A stretch of 64,000 nt of DNA from Sideroxydans lithotrophicus ES-1 (GCF_000025705.1 NC_013959.1:546001-610000), one strand, 5' to 3'; positions 36,249 through 45,781 are shown, numbered from the stretch's first letter. A program made the numbers and translations. Notes: generated by a model not told the origin, from the sequence alone.

Positions 36249-38171
36249 ATGAGTATCTATGGTATTGCAGTGAGCGCGCTGAATGCGGCGCAAGCGGGTC
36301 TGACGACGACCTCGAACAACATTGCCAATGCCAATACTCCGGGTTATTCGCGGCAGGCGATCATCCAGGCCGGGATGCTGCCGCAGAACACGGGTTCGGG
36401 ATACTTCGGCCAGGGCGTCAACGTGACCACCGTAGTGCGGCGTTACGACCAGTTCCTTGGTGCGCAAGTGCTTGAAGCACAGACGCAATCATCCAACCTG
36501 AACACCCAGCTCGGATTGGCGCAGCAGGTGAGCAATCTGCTGGGAACTGCCAGCAGCGGCCTGACCCCGGCGATGCAGGATTTCTTCACGGCGGTCAATG
36601 CCGTTGCCAATGCGCCGCAATCCGTTCCGGCACGGCAGACCATGATCAGCAGCGCGCAGTCCCTGGCGGATGGTTTCCAGGCCATGAACCAGAACATGAA
36701 CCAGATCCGCGACGGTCTCAACGGACAGATCTCCGCCAGCGTGACGCAGATCAACAGCTATGCGAAACAGATCGCCGCGCTGAACGACAAGATCGTGCAA
36801 CTGCAGGCCAATACGCCGAACCAGGCGCCCAACGACTTGCTGGATCAGCGCGATCAGCTGGTCAATCAACTCAGCCAGGAAATACGCGTCTCGACCATCA
36901 AGCAGAGCGATGGATCGATGAACGTATTCATCGGCAACGGACAATCACTGGTGCTCGGCAACCAGACGACGACCCTGCAAACGGTCACCTCGACCACCGA
37001 CCCGACTGCGCTGGAAGTCGCCTACTTGAACGGCAATGGGACCACCAGCCGCATCCAGCAGAGCTCCTTGCAGGGCGGCAACCTGGGCGGATTCATCAGT
37101 TTCCGCCAGAACATACTCGATCCCGCGATCAATGCGCTTGGCCGCATCGCGATGGGACTGGCGGATAAATTCAATCAGCAGCAGCAACAGGGTGTCGACC
37201 TGAAAGGTGCGCTGGGCGTCAATATGTTCACGATGGCAACACCAAGCGTGACTGCTGCGACCAGCAATGCCGGCGGTGCCGTGATCACCGCGACCGTCAA
37301 CAGCACCTCGGCGCTGACCGGGAACGATTACAGCGTGGTGTTCGACGGCACCAACTACAACGTCTACAACACTGCGACCAATTCCCTGGTGCAGTCGTTC
37401 ACCCCTGCCCAGCTTACCGCGGGACAGGCAGTCACCGGCACTGGCATCACGCTGCAGTTGACGGGCGGTGCGGCGGCGACCAGCGACACTTTCCTGGTTC
37501 GTCCCACGGTGAATGGCGCGAGCAACTTCTCGCTCAGCTTCACCGACCCGACCAAGATCGCCGCTGCATCTCCGATCCGTTCCAATGCGCCCGTCAGCAA
37601 CCTCGGTACGGGTACCATTGGCGCGGCGAGCGTGACAGGAGGCTTGCCCCTGAATGCCAACTTGCAACAGCCTGTCACCATCACCTTCAATAATCCGCCC
37701 ACCACCTTCAATGTGACCGGTACCGGCACCGGCAATCCGGTCAACGTTCCCTACACTGCGGGAGCCGCCATCACTTATAACGGCTGGACCACGCAGATCA
37801 GCGGCGCACCTTCCGCCGGAGATACGTTCACGGTGTCGCAAAACACCAGTGCGACCACCGACGGCAGCAACAGCCTGCTGATGGCGGCGTTGCAAACAGC
37901 CAACACGCTGGCAAACAGCACGACCAGTTTTCAGGGCGCTTACGGCCAACTGGTCGGCCAGGTGGGTACGCAGACGAACCAGCTGACTGTCACGAGCAAG
38001 GCGCAAACCAGTTTGCTGACTTCCGTGACTACCGCGCAACAGGCTGTCTCCGGCGTCAACCTGGATGAGGAAGCGGCCAACCTGTTGCGTTACCAGCAGG
38101 CTTACCAGGCGGCGGGAAAGGCGATGCAGATCGCCAACACCATGTTCGACACCATCCTGAATCTGAAGTAG
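36249..38171 (+). CDS. flgK: Hook-filament junction protein FlgK
   Basis: FlgK (HAP1) joins hook and filament. The 640-residue product has N-terminal MSIYGIAVSALNAAQAGLTTTSNNIANANTPGYSRQ and C-terminal VNLDEEAANLLRYQQAYQAAGKAMQIANTMFDTILNLK. The middle (about 335-540) contains two Ser/Thr/Gly-rich beta domains. One, with AITYNGWTTQISGAPSAGDTFTV, resembles a segment in FlgL (AISFNGIQFSITGTPAAGDTFNV). It is longer than enterobacterial FlgK (about 550) because of these domains. Confidence 0.95.
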   Translation: MSIYGIAVSALNAAQAGLTTTSNNIANANTPGYSRQAIIQAGMLPQNTGSGYFGQGVNVTTVVRRYDQFLGAQVLEAQTQSSNLNTQLGLAQQVSNLLGTASSGLTPAMQDFFTAVNAVANAPQSVPARQTMISSAQSLADGFQAMNQNMNQIRDGLNGQISASVTQINSYAKQIAALNDKIVQLQANTPNQAPNDLLDQRDQLVNQLSQEIRVSTIKQSDGSMNVFIGNGQSLVLGNQTTTLQTVTSTTDPTALEVAYLNGNGTTSRIQQSSLQGGNLGGFISFRQNILDPAINALGRIAMGLADKFNQQQQQGVDLKGALGVNMFTMATPSVTAATSNAGGAVITATVNSTSALTGNDYSVVFDGTNYNVYNTATNSLVQSFTPAQLTAGQAVTGTGITLQLTGGAAATSDTFLVRPTVNGASNFSLSFTDPTKIAAASPIRSNAPVSNLGTGTIGAASVTGGLPLNANLQQPVTITFNNPPTTFNVTGTGTGNPVNVPYTAGAAITYNGWTTQISGAPSAGDTFTVSQNTSATTDGSNSLLMAALQTANTLANSTTSFQGAYGQLVGQVGTQTNQLTVTSKAQTSLLTSVTTAQQAVSGVNLDEEAANLLRYQQAYQAAGKAMQIANTMFDTILNLK

Positions 38172-38180
38172 GAGTGAATC

Positions 38181-39407
38181 ATGCGCATCAGCACCAGCTC
38201 GATCTATAACGCCAACATCTCCAGCCTCGATACCCTGCAGGTGCAGATCGCACAGACCACGCAACAGATCTCGAGCGGGCAGCGCATCCTCGATCCCTCC
38301 ATGGATCCGGTCGGCGCGGCACGCGCGATCGAACTGACCTTGTCCAATTCGACGAATACGCAATACGGAGCCAACAATACCGCTGCCACCAATAGCCTGT
38401 CACTGTCGGACGGCATCCTGCAGAGCGTGACGTCGCTGCTACAAAGCGCCCACGACACGGCAGTGACCGGGGCGGGTGGCAACTCGCTGAGCGATACCAA
38501 CCGCAAGGCATTGGCGACCGACTTGCAGGGGCGTTTGAACGACCTGCTCGGTTTGGCGAACAGCACCGACGGCAACGGCAATTATCTGTATTCCGGTGCG
38601 CAGGGCAGCGTGCAACCCTTCGTCAATACTGCAGGCGGCGTGGTCTATCAGGGCGACGATGTGCAGCGCAAGATGCAGGTGGCGCCGTCGCGCCAGATCT
38701 CCAGCAGCGATTCGGGTGCCGATATCTTCATGCGCATACGCAACGGCAACGGGATTTTCCAGGCCGCTCTCGGGGCTGCCAACACCGGCTCGGGCACCAT
38801 CAGCCAGGGCGTGGTGACCAATGCCGCCCTGTACAGCAGCAACAGCTATCAGGTCACCTTTGGTGCGGGCGGAACGACATACAGCATCACCGATGTCACC
38901 GCCGGACCGCCCGGTGTCGCCGTTCCCGGCCAGACCGGCGTGGCTTACGCCAGCGGGCAGGCCATCAGTTTCAACGGCATCCAGTTCAGCATCACCGGCA
39001 CGCCGGCTGCAGGCGATACTTTCAACGTCACGCCGAGCAAGAACCAAAGCGTGTTCGATACGCTCAACAACCTCATCACGGCATTGAATACCCCGCTTGC
39101 AGGAGCTAGCGCGGCTACCATAGCCGCCAACAGCCAGGCGATGAGCGACGGTATAAACGCACTGAACCAGGACCTGAACAGCGTGCTGGGTGTACGCGCC
39201 ACAACAGGCTCGCGCCTGAACGAGCTGACTGCCTTGCAGTCCACCGGGACAGACCTCGGGCTGCAATACCAGAAAACGCTGTCGACCATCCAGGACACCG
39301 ACTACAACAAGGCCATCACCGACCTGTCGCAGCAGAAGCTGATCCTGCAAGCGGCACAACAGTCGTTCGCCCAAGTGTCGAAATTGTCGCTGTTCAATTA
39401 CATCTGA
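38181..39407 (+). CDS. flgL: Hook-filament junction protein FlgL
   Basis: FlgL (HAP3) connects FlgK to flagellin. The 408-residue product has a flagellin-like N-terminus (MRISTSSIYNANISSLDTLQVQIAQTTQQISSGQRILDPSMDPVGAARA) and C-terminus (DTDYNKAITDLSQQKLILQAAQQSFAQVSKLSLFNYI). A beta insert at about 225-285 resembles part of FlgK. It starts 9 bases after flgK and is followed by a strong terminator, the end of the flg operon. Confidence 0.95.
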   Translation: MRISTSSIYNANISSLDTLQVQIAQTTQQISSGQRILDPSMDPVGAARAIELTLSNSTNTQYGANNTAATNSLSLSDGILQSVTSLLQSAHDTAVTGAGGNSLSDTNRKALATDLQGRLNDLLGLANSTDGNGNYLYSGAQGSVQPFVNTAGGVVYQGDDVQRKMQVAPSRQISSSDSGADIFMRIRNGNGIFQAALGAANTGSGTISQGVVTNAALYSSNSYQVTFGAGGTTYSITDVTAGPPGVAVPGQTGVAYASGQAISFNGIQFSITGTPAAGDTFNVTPSKNQSVFDTLNNLITALNTPLAGASAATIAANSQAMSDGINALNQDLNSVLGVRATTGSRLNELTALQSTGTDLGLQYQKTLSTIQDTDYNKAITDLSQQKLILQAAQQSFAQVSKLSLFNYI

Positions 39408-39424
39408 TCCATTCCTGTTTCCAG

Positions 39425-39463
39425 AACGGCGCGCAACTCCATTGCGCGCCGTTTTCTATTTAG
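39425..39463 (+). terminator. Rho-independent terminator of the flg operon
   Basis: AACGGCGCGCAA (39425-39436) and TTGCGCGCCGTT (39442-39453) form a perfect 12-bp stem with a 5-base loop, followed by TTCTATTT. It is 18 bases after the flgL stop. Confidence 0.9.
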
Positions 39464-39568
39464 CGATCAGCGAGGAAACAAGTCAGACCCGGATTGGTTA
39501 GAATAAGCAGACGCTAGTTGGGTGCACGAAATATTTTGCCGACTTACTGATTCTCAAATCATCGGGCC

Positions 39569-40975
39569 ATGATCGACAAGGAACGGACTGAAGCGGAAGC
39601 GCTATTCTTTCAGGGTACCAGCTGCATGCAGGCCGGCGATGATGCCGCTGCCGAAGACTGCTTCAGGGAAGCGCTGCGCATCGTGCCTGACTTTGCAGAG
39701 GCTTATGCCAATCTGGGACTGCTGCTGGAAAAGAAGGGCGACCTGGCGGCAGCGGAACAAAACTACCGGCGTTCCATCGAGCTCAACCCTGCCCACCCTG
39801 AAACCCATCTGAATCTTGGTGCGCTGCTGGCGTATATGAAGCGCTTCAACGAGGCCGAACTCGCCTATATGCAGGCGATCCTGCTCAGGCAGGATAGTCC
39901 CGCCGGCTGGTCGAATCTGGGCGTGCTCTACGCCTGCATGAAGCGGGAGGAAGAAGCCGAGCGGTGCTACCGCACGGCGCTGGCACTGGACGATTCATAC
40001 AGGACGGCGCGTTTCAATCTCAGCTATCTGTTGCTGCGTCAAGGCAGGTTCGAGGAAGGATGGCCCTGCCTGGATGCGCGCAACTGGCTCACCGAACTGG
40101 CAAGACATCTTGCTTGCCCCCGCTGGCAGGGCGAGAGCCTGATCGGGAAATCCATATTGATCGGTTATGAGGCAGGACATGGCGACATGATCCAGTTTTG
40201 CCGCTACGCCGCAGTGCTGAAAAGGCAGGGGGCGACATCGATCACCCTGATCTGCCACCCGGCACTGAAGACCTTGTTCTCTTCTCTGGAAGACGTAGAT
40301 AGCGTTATCGCACTGGATGAACCGATACCTTCTTCCGGGTGGGATTTCTGGACTCCTTTGCTGAGCATTCCCCGCTACTGCGATACGCGCATCGATTCCA
40401 TACCGGCAAACATCCCCTATCTGTTTGTTCCGGAGGAAGCGATGGAGAAGTGGGGGACGCTGTTGCCCCAAGACGGTCTTCGTGTCGGCCTGGTTTGGAA
40501 AGGCAATCCGTTATTTGAAAATGATGCCGACCGCTCCTTGCCGGGACTCGATATGCTGGTTCCATTGGCGGCAGTGCCCGGTGTGCGTTTCATCAGCCTG
40601 CAAAAAGGTGCTGGCGAAGCGGAGGCGTTGGCACCGCCGGCAGGATTGCCGATCACCCACATCGGTTCGCAGCTGGCAGATTTCGCCGATACCGCCGCGG
40701 TGGTGATGAATCTGGACCTGGTCATCTGTGTCGATACCGCGATCGCGCACCTTGCGGGCGCGCTGGGCAAGCCATGCTGGGTCTTGCTGCCGGACTACAA
40801 GCCGGACTGGCGCTGGATGGCAGAACGCAGCGATTCGCCCTGGTATCCCGGAACCATGCGGCTCTTCCGCCAACCGGCGATGGGCGACTGGAAATCGGTC
40901 ATCGTGGAGCTGGTTGCTGCACTGGAACAATGGCAACGCCAGCAGGCGGCCTTATTCGGCCAGCGTGGGATATAA
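39569..40975 (+). CDS. TPR protein with C-terminal glycosyltransferase-like domain
   Basis: This 468-residue soluble protein has about four tetratricopeptide repeats (residues 5-145; for example AYANLGLLLEKKGDLAAAEQNYRRSIELNPAHPETHLNLGALL). A C-terminal domain (about 180-460) contains GYEAGHGDMIQFCRYAAVLK, VWKGNPLF and the nucleotide-sugar-like site VICVDTAIAHLAGALGKPCWVLLP, as in TPR-linked GT-B proteins near flagellar genes and in heptosyltransferase-like GT9/GT41 folds. I infer modification of a surface protein such as flagellin, which is not in this window. The 3' end overlaps the convergent ABC permease gene by 24 bases. Confidence 0.75.
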   Translation: MIDKERTEAEALFFQGTSCMQAGDDAAAEDCFREALRIVPDFAEAYANLGLLLEKKGDLAAAEQNYRRSIELNPAHPETHLNLGALLAYMKRFNEAELAYMQAILLRQDSPAGWSNLGVLYACMKREEEAERCYRTALALDDSYRTARFNLSYLLLRQGRFEEGWPCLDARNWLTELARHLACPRWQGESLIGKSILIGYEAGHGDMIQFCRYAAVLKRQGATSITLICHPALKTLFSSLEDVDSVIALDEPIPSSGWDFWTPLLSIPRYCDTRIDSIPANIPYLFVPEEAMEKWGTLLPQDGLRVGLVWKGNPLFENDADRSLPGLDMLVPLAAVPGVRFISLQKGAGEAEALAPPAGLPITHIGSQLADFADTAAVVMNLDLVICVDTAIAHLAGALGKPCWVLLPDYKPDWRWMAERSDSPWYPGTMRLFRQPAMGDWKSVIVELVAALEQWQRQQAALFGQRGI

Positions 40976-41722
40976 CCTCACGGCAATGTAAAGCAGGGCG
41001 CCAAACGTGCCGAACATGACGGCGAAATCCACCGTGTAGCCGTGGATGCTCTCCCCGCCTGTGATCATGAGGCCGCGCAAGGCGTCGATCAGGTAAGTGA
41101 GCGGATTGATCTGGGCGATGACGCGCAGCCACTCGGGCATGATCTCCAGCGGATAGATCGCGTTGCTGGCAAAGAACATGGGCATGGTCAGCAGCTGGCC
41201 GATACCCATGAATCGCTCGCGAGTCTTCACGATGCAGGCGATGACGAGCGAGAAGGTGGCGAATATCCCCGACCCCAGCATCACGCTGGCCAGCACGGCG
41301 AAAACGGATACTGGATCCAACTTGAGGGAAACATGCATCAGCAGTGCGATGAGATAGATGACCGTTGCCTGCAGGATGCCGCGAAACCCTGCAGCCAGAG
41401 CCTTGCCGAAGACCAGCGAGATGCGCCGTGCCGGACTTGCGAGCAGTTTGTGCACCACACCCAGGTCGCGTTCCCATATGATCCCTATGCCGTAGAAGAT
41501 CGCGCTGAACAGCACGCTTTGCGCGAGTATCCCCGGTGTGATGAATGCCAGGTAGCTCAGCTGTCCGGTCTGTATGCCGCGAACCTGCGCGAGCACCTGC
41601 CCGAACACCACCAGCCACAGTACCGGCTGTATCGCGCGCGAGACGACTTCGGTCGGATCGCGCACGAGCTTGAGCAACTCGACTTCCACGATCGCGCTGC
41701 TCTCCCGTATGAATCGCTTCAT
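40952..41722 (-). CDS. ABC-2 type transporter permease (DrrB-like)
   Basis: This 256-residue membrane protein has about six hydrophobic segments and the ABC-2 permease signature region (IMPEWLRVIAQINPLTYLIDALRGLMI). ATG 41722 is used; the frame is open upstream to 41950 but that part lies inside the ATPase gene. It pairs with the ATPase gene 10 bases upstream. The substrate is unknown; DrrAB-type and polysaccharide/lipid exporters share this architecture. Confidence 0.88.
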   Translation of the reverse strand: MKRFIRESSAIVEVELLKLVRDPTEVVSRAIQPVLWLVVFGQVLAQVRGIQTGQLSYLAFITPGILAQSVLFSAIFYGIGIIWERDLGVVHKLLASPARRISLVFGKALAAGFRGILQATVIYLIALLMHVSLKLDPVSVFAVLASVMLGSGIFATFSLVIACIVKTRERFMGIGQLLTMPMFFASNAIYPLEIMPEWLRVIAQINPLTYLIDALRGLMITGGESIHGYTVDFAVMFGTFGALLYIAVRLYPTLAE

Positions 41723-41732
41723 CTGTTCATCC

Positions 41733-42548
41733 CTAGCCCAGACGCTGTGCGGTCCTGCGGGTCTGGGCGACTTCGCGGAAAGTCCCGCTCTCCTGTATCG
41801 AGCCGCCGGCATAATGCGCGAACACGTCATCCATGGAGACGCCCTCTCCCAATCCGGCGCGCAATTCGGAAGGCTGGCCGACCACGCTGATCCTGCCCCT
41901 GTGCAGGATCGCCAGACTGTCGCAGAGCTCCTCGGCTTCTTCCATGTCATGGGTGGTGATCAATACCGTCATGCCATAGTCACGCCTGAGATCCAGCAGG
42001 CGATCCCACACGATATGGCGGGCGACGGGATCGAGCCCGATGGTCGGTTCGTCCAGGAACAGGATCGCAGGGCGGTGCAGCATGGCTTGGGCAAGTTCGA
42101 GCCGGCGGATCATGCCGCCGGAATAGGTACGTACCAGCTTGCGAGCAGAATCGACCAGCCCCATGAACTCAAGAGCGTTCTTGATGCGGTCCTCCCGCTC
42201 CGTGTCGGGTATGCCATACAGTTTGGCCGACAAGCGCAGATTCTCGTAGCCGGTCAGCGCGCCATCGGCCGACACGAGTTGTGATACATAGCCGATGCAA
42301 CGCCTGACCTCAGCCGGGGAACCGAGAATATCGAAGCCGCCGACTTTGGCCGTGCCGGATGTCGGCATCAGCAGGGTGGTGAGCATCTTGATCAGGGTGC
42401 TCTTTCCTGCGCCGTTCGCGCCGAGCAGCCCGAATATCTGGCCATAAGGAACACTCAGTTCGATCTGGTCCACGGCAGTCAGGTTGCCGAACTTGCGCGT
42501 CAGCTCGGTCGTGTTGATGGCAAAACTGTCAGACCCGGGAGTGTTCAT
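41733..42548 (-). CDS. ABC transporter ATP-binding protein (DrrA/CcmA-like)
   Basis: This 271-residue ATPase has Walker A GANGAGKST (about 43-51), Q-loop, signature TYSGGMIRRLELAQAM, Walker B ILFLDEPTIGLDP and a switch His in ITTHDMEEAEELCD. The C-terminal 50 residues (GRISVVGQPSELRAGLG...) are typical of the DrrA/DRA family of ABC-2 exporters. It is divergent from the DUF2252 gene with only 45 bases between, and is likely co-transcribed with the permease. Confidence 0.9.
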   Translation of the reverse strand: MNTPGSDSFAINTTELTRKFGNLTAVDQIELSVPYGQIFGLLGANGAGKSTLIKMLTTLLMPTSGTAKVGGFDILGSPAEVRRCIGYVSQLVSADGALTGYENLRLSAKLYGIPDTEREDRIKNALEFMGLVDSARKLVRTYSGGMIRRLELAQAMLHRPAILFLDEPTIGLDPVARHIVWDRLLDLRRDYGMTVLITTHDMEEAEELCDSLAILHRGRISVVGQPSELRAGLGEGVSMDDVFAHYAGGSIQESGTFREVAQTRRTAQRLG

Positions 42549-42593
42549 GAATGTATATTATGTGCACAGCGTCTTCATGCTAGCCCGAGCCTA

Positions 42594-43838
42594 ATGAACA
42601 AGCAACCTACATCGAATCCCATATCCGTCGCCGATGCGGTCTTCGGCAACAACGCCGGGCGCGATCCCGGCCTGGTCGCCATGAAGTACGCCAAGATGGC
42701 GCAAAGCCCGTTCATCTTCCTGCGCGGCGCCTGCCACCTGTTCTACGATAACTTGCCGGACTCGCCGCTCTTCCGCGACGCGCCTCTGGCCTGGTGCTGC
42801 GGCGACCTGCATTTCGAGAATTTCGGCAGCTACAAGGGCGACAACCGCCTGGTCTATTTCGACATCAACGATTACGACGAAGCTGCGCTGGCACCCGTCA
42901 CCTGGGACATGGTGCGATTGCTGACCAGCATCCAGTGCGGTGCCGAGGCGCTCAATGCGACCCAGGACGAGGCATTGGCAGTCAGCCAGAGCTGCCTGCA
43001 GGCTTACCGCGATGCGCTCGTCAACGGCAAACCGCTGTGGGTCGAACGCGAAACCTCAGGCGGTCTTGTGCATGCGCTGTTGTCCACTTTGCAGGATCGC
43101 GAACGCGGCGCGTTCCTCGACAAGCGCACGATACGCAAGTCGCACCGGCGCAGCCTGCTGGTGGACGGAGTGAAGGCATTGCCGGCATCCGACACGCAGA
43201 AGGAACTCGTTGCCGGGTTCATGGCGGATTTTGCCGCCACCCAGCCCAACCGGGAATTCTTCGAAGTGATCGACATCGCCCGCCGCATCGCCGGAACCGG
43301 CAGTCTCGGTGTCGAGCGGTTCGTGGTGCTGGTGGAAGGCAAGGGCTCCCCCGATGGCAACTACCTGCTCGACATCAAGGAAGCCAGGCCATCGGCGCTG
43401 TCGCCGCACCTTGCCCGTCTCGGCATCAGGCAAGCGGCCTGGACGGACGAGGCGGTCCGGGTAGTGACGGCGCAGAACCGGATGCAGGCGGTCAACCATG
43501 CATTCCTTCATGCGGTGAGGCTTGGCGAACTGCCCTGTATCCTGAAAGGGTTGCAGCCCACGGAAGACCGGGTTTCCATCGGTACGTGGGGCAAGAAGCT
43601 GGATCGGCTCAAGGAGGTCGTTGAAACCATGGGGCGCATCCTGGCCTGGGATCAGTTGCGTGCCTGCGGGCGTGCTGGCGCAGCCACTGCCGATGAATTG
43701 ATCGCCTTTGCACAACGCGACGACTGGATGAAAGAGATGCTGGATGCGGCGCGGTTCATGACACAGACAACACGGCAACAATGGAAAGAGTTCACGGCAG
43801 CATTGGATGGCCGGCAATCGCCGGTACCTGCTCCATGA
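42594..43838 (+). CDS. DUF2252 family protein (kinase-like fold)
   Basis: This 414-residue protein has the DUF2252 hallmarks: FLRGACHLFYDNL near the start, WCCGDLHFENFGSYKGDNRLVYFDINDYDEAALAPVTWDMVRLLTS (a phosphotransferase-like GDxHxxN...DxxD core), SLGVERFVVLVEGKG and DIKEARPS. The GDLHFENF and FDINDYDE segments resemble the catalytic and metal-binding motifs of aminoglycoside-kinase-like folds. The substrate is unknown. It is divergent from the ABC genes and upstream of a TPR-methyltransferase. Confidence 0.85.
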   Translation: MNKQPTSNPISVADAVFGNNAGRDPGLVAMKYAKMAQSPFIFLRGACHLFYDNLPDSPLFRDAPLAWCCGDLHFENFGSYKGDNRLVYFDINDYDEAALAPVTWDMVRLLTSIQCGAEALNATQDEALAVSQSCLQAYRDALVNGKPLWVERETSGGLVHALLSTLQDRERGAFLDKRTIRKSHRRSLLVDGVKALPASDTQKELVAGFMADFAATQPNREFFEVIDIARRIAGTGSLGVERFVVLVEGKGSPDGNYLLDIKEARPSALSPHLARLGIRQAAWTDEAVRVVTAQNRMQAVNHAFLHAVRLGELPCILKGLQPTEDRVSIGTWGKKLDRLKEVVETMGRILAWDQLRACGRAGAATADELIAFAQRDDWMKEMLDAARFMTQTTRQQWKEFTAALDGRQSPVPAP

Positions 43839-43867
43839 TCCGATAACGGCAGTTTGCAGAGATTCCC

Positions 43868-45178
43868 ATGACTGAGCAACCGAATACCGCCCCGCTGTTT
43901 TCTGCAGCACAGCGCAAACATCTCGATGGCGATCTGGAATCTGCCGAAGCGCTGTACCGGGAGATCATCCAGGCAGACCCCGGGAATGCGCAAGCCATGC
44001 ATTATCTGGGATATCTGCTGCAACAAACCGATCGCCTGGCAGAGGCGCATGAGCAGCTTGCTGCTGCGATCGCGCTTGATGATCGCCATTCCGAATGGCA
44101 TTTCAATCTGGGTATCGTGCTTTCGAAACAGGGTCAAGCCGCTGCGGCTGCGGAGGCGTTCAGCAAAGCCGTTGTCATCGACCCAGGCAAGTATTTCTAT
44201 TGGACCAACTTGGGGGCTGCATGCGAATCGAATCAGGAATGGGTCATAGCCGAGCAATGCTACCAGGCGGCGATCGACATCGATCCGGATTGCCCGGACG
44301 CCTTCTTCCTGATGTCTGCATTGTGTTTGAAGCTGGAACGTTTCCAGGAAGCGCAGCATTTCAATTATCGAGGCATTGTCGTCAGTCCGGCAGGCAGCAA
44401 ACCAAAGGTGGTAGTGGGCCAGGCGCTGTATGAGCTGGGCAGGGTAGACGATGCGATCGCGTTGCTCGAGGACTGGCTGGTGGAAGAGCCGGGCAATCCG
44501 GTAGCGACACATTTGCTGGCTGCCTATCGCGGTCGGCAGATTCCGGCACAATGCAGCAATCCGTATGTCGAACAGACGTTCGATGAATTCGCGAACAGTT
44601 TCGAGAACGTCCTGGGCAGGTTGAAATATTGCGGCCCGCAATTGGTGCAAGACTTCGTGGCCGGGCTCGACATCCCTGCTGCCAGTTTGAGTGCACTGGA
44701 TCTGGGTTGCGGTACCGGATTGATAGGCGAGGTGCTAAAACCCTATGCGCGTGAACTGGTCGGTGTCGATCTCAGTCAGGCAATGCTGGATCGTGCAGCT
44801 GCAAAGCGGATATATCGGCAAGTGCACAAGACCGACATCACAGAGTTCCTGCATGCCGGTCGCGAGCGATATGACCTGATCGCCTGCATGGACACATTCA
44901 TCTATCTGGGACGGCTGGAAGAGGTGGCCGAACTGCTCTATCAAAACCTGGTACCTGGCGGCCTATTGATCTTCAGCACTGAAAAATTGTCCAATAGCTC
45001 CGGGCAGGATTACCGCTTGAACATCAGCGGCAGGTACAGCCACCACCAGGACTATCTGGACAGGATATTGCGTGACGCCGGGTTCGCGATGAAACAGATA
45101 AGGGATATGGCGATCAGGACTGAGTCGGGCTGCCCGATAGAGGGACAGTTCGTATGCGTCAGTCGGCCTGCTGGCTGA
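43868..45178 (+). CDS. TPR protein fused to SAM-dependent methyltransferase
   Basis: This 436-residue protein has TPRs at about 10-215 (for example AQAMHYLGYLLQQTDRLAEAHEQLAAAIALDDRHSEWHFNLGIVL) and a class I methyltransferase domain at about 265-430, with SAM motif I LDLGCGTGLIGEVLK, acidic motif VGVDLSQAMLDRA and DLIACMDTFIYLG. Such fusions are found near flagellin-modification and surface-polysaccharide genes; the substrate is not evident. It begins 29 bases after the DUF2252 stop and its end overlaps ubiT on the opposite strand by 20 bases. Confidence 0.85.
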   Translation: MTEQPNTAPLFSAAQRKHLDGDLESAEALYREIIQADPGNAQAMHYLGYLLQQTDRLAEAHEQLAAAIALDDRHSEWHFNLGIVLSKQGQAAAAAEAFSKAVVIDPGKYFYWTNLGAACESNQEWVIAEQCYQAAIDIDPDCPDAFFLMSALCLKLERFQEAQHFNYRGIVVSPAGSKPKVVVGQALYELGRVDDAIALLEDWLVEEPGNPVATHLLAAYRGRQIPAQCSNPYVEQTFDEFANSFENVLGRLKYCGPQLVQDFVAGLDIPAASLSALDLGCGTGLIGEVLKPYARELVGVDLSQAMLDRAAAKRIYRQVHKTDITEFLHAGRERYDLIACMDTFIYLGRLEEVAELLYQNLVPGGLLIFSTEKLSNSSGQDYRLNISGRYSHHQDYLDRILRDAGFAMKQIRDMAIRTESGCPIEGQFVCVSRPAG

Positions 45179-45608
45179 AGCCCGGCAATCCCCGCAACTG
45201 CGGCCACTCCACCGCATCCAGCATGTTCTTCACCACCAGGCCGAGTTCGGTATCGCCTTCGATCGACAGTTCGCGGTTGAAGAACAGCGTGTCGGGGTCT
45301 TCCTGGCGGGCGAGCATCTGCAGAAAGGCGGACAGGTTGGCGCGGAAACAAAGATCGGGTGATGCCGGTGCCGAAAACTGCGGGCGGAACAGGCCATCAC
45401 GATAAGTGAAGCTGGCGCGACCGCCGGTATCCAGCACCTCGACCAGGAAGCTCCTGCCTTCCAGCAGTTCCAGGCTATCCAGCGGCAGCAGCTTCATCTT
45501 CGCTGCAGCGTTCAGTCCGGCCACCAGCGTCAGCGCGTGCGGCCATTGCGGCAGGCGGTGGCCGATGCGCGCCACCAGTGCGGGTAGCTTGAAGTTTGGG
45601 ATGTTCAT
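45159..45608 (-). CDS. ubiT: Ubiquinone biosynthesis accessory factor UbiT (SCP2 domain)
   Basis: This 149-residue SCP2-like lipid-carrier protein is related to E. coli YhbT/UbiT, which binds quinone intermediates and is needed for oxygen-independent ubiquinone synthesis. Visible features are the SCP2 core (FTYRDGLFRPQFSAPASPDLCFRANLSAFLQMLARQEDPDTLFFNRELSIEGDTELGLVVKNMLDA split over strands and helix) and a short basic N-terminus. The ribosome site AAGGAG precedes the ATG. A 187-base gap containing a dispersed repeat separates it from ubiV. Confidence 0.88.
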   Translation of the reverse strand: MNIPNFKLPALVARIGHRLPQWPHALTLVAGLNAAAKMKLLPLDSLELLEGRSFLVEVLDTGGRASFTYRDGLFRPQFSAPASPDLCFRANLSAFLQMLARQEDPDTLFFNRELSIEGDTELGLVVKNMLDAVEWPQLRGLPGFSQQAD

Positions 45609-45650
45609 TTCATTCTCCTTGAGGGTGTTTGCTCGATTTGAAAAACAAAA

Positions 45651-45781
45651 TTAGCCACAGAGAACACAGAGTTCACAGAGTTCACAGAGAGAGCATGTTG
45701 GGTGGTCCAACTTGCAACTGCACCTCTTGAGAAAAGCGAAAATCCTTGATCTCTGCGCATTCTCTGTGTCCTCTGTGGCTT
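45651..45781. repeat. Dispersed inverted repeat (CACAGAG type) between ubiV and ubiT
   Basis: AGCCACAGAGAACACAGAG at the left end is mirrored by CTCTGTGTCCTCTGTGGCT at the right end, with internal TTCACAGAG direct repeats. This is a widespread non-coding intergenic palindrome in proteobacterial genomes, possibly MITE-like. Its insertion separates ubiT from ubiV without breaking a gene. A short related word (GAGGCACAAAGACACAAGG) occurs just after cheA near 16553. Confidence 0.75.

Noticed and set aside
45651-45781. CACAGAG palindrome as an insertion sequence or CRISPR
   Set aside because: There is no transposase gene, and the repeats are not regularly spaced with unique spacers; it is a simple dispersed palindrome.
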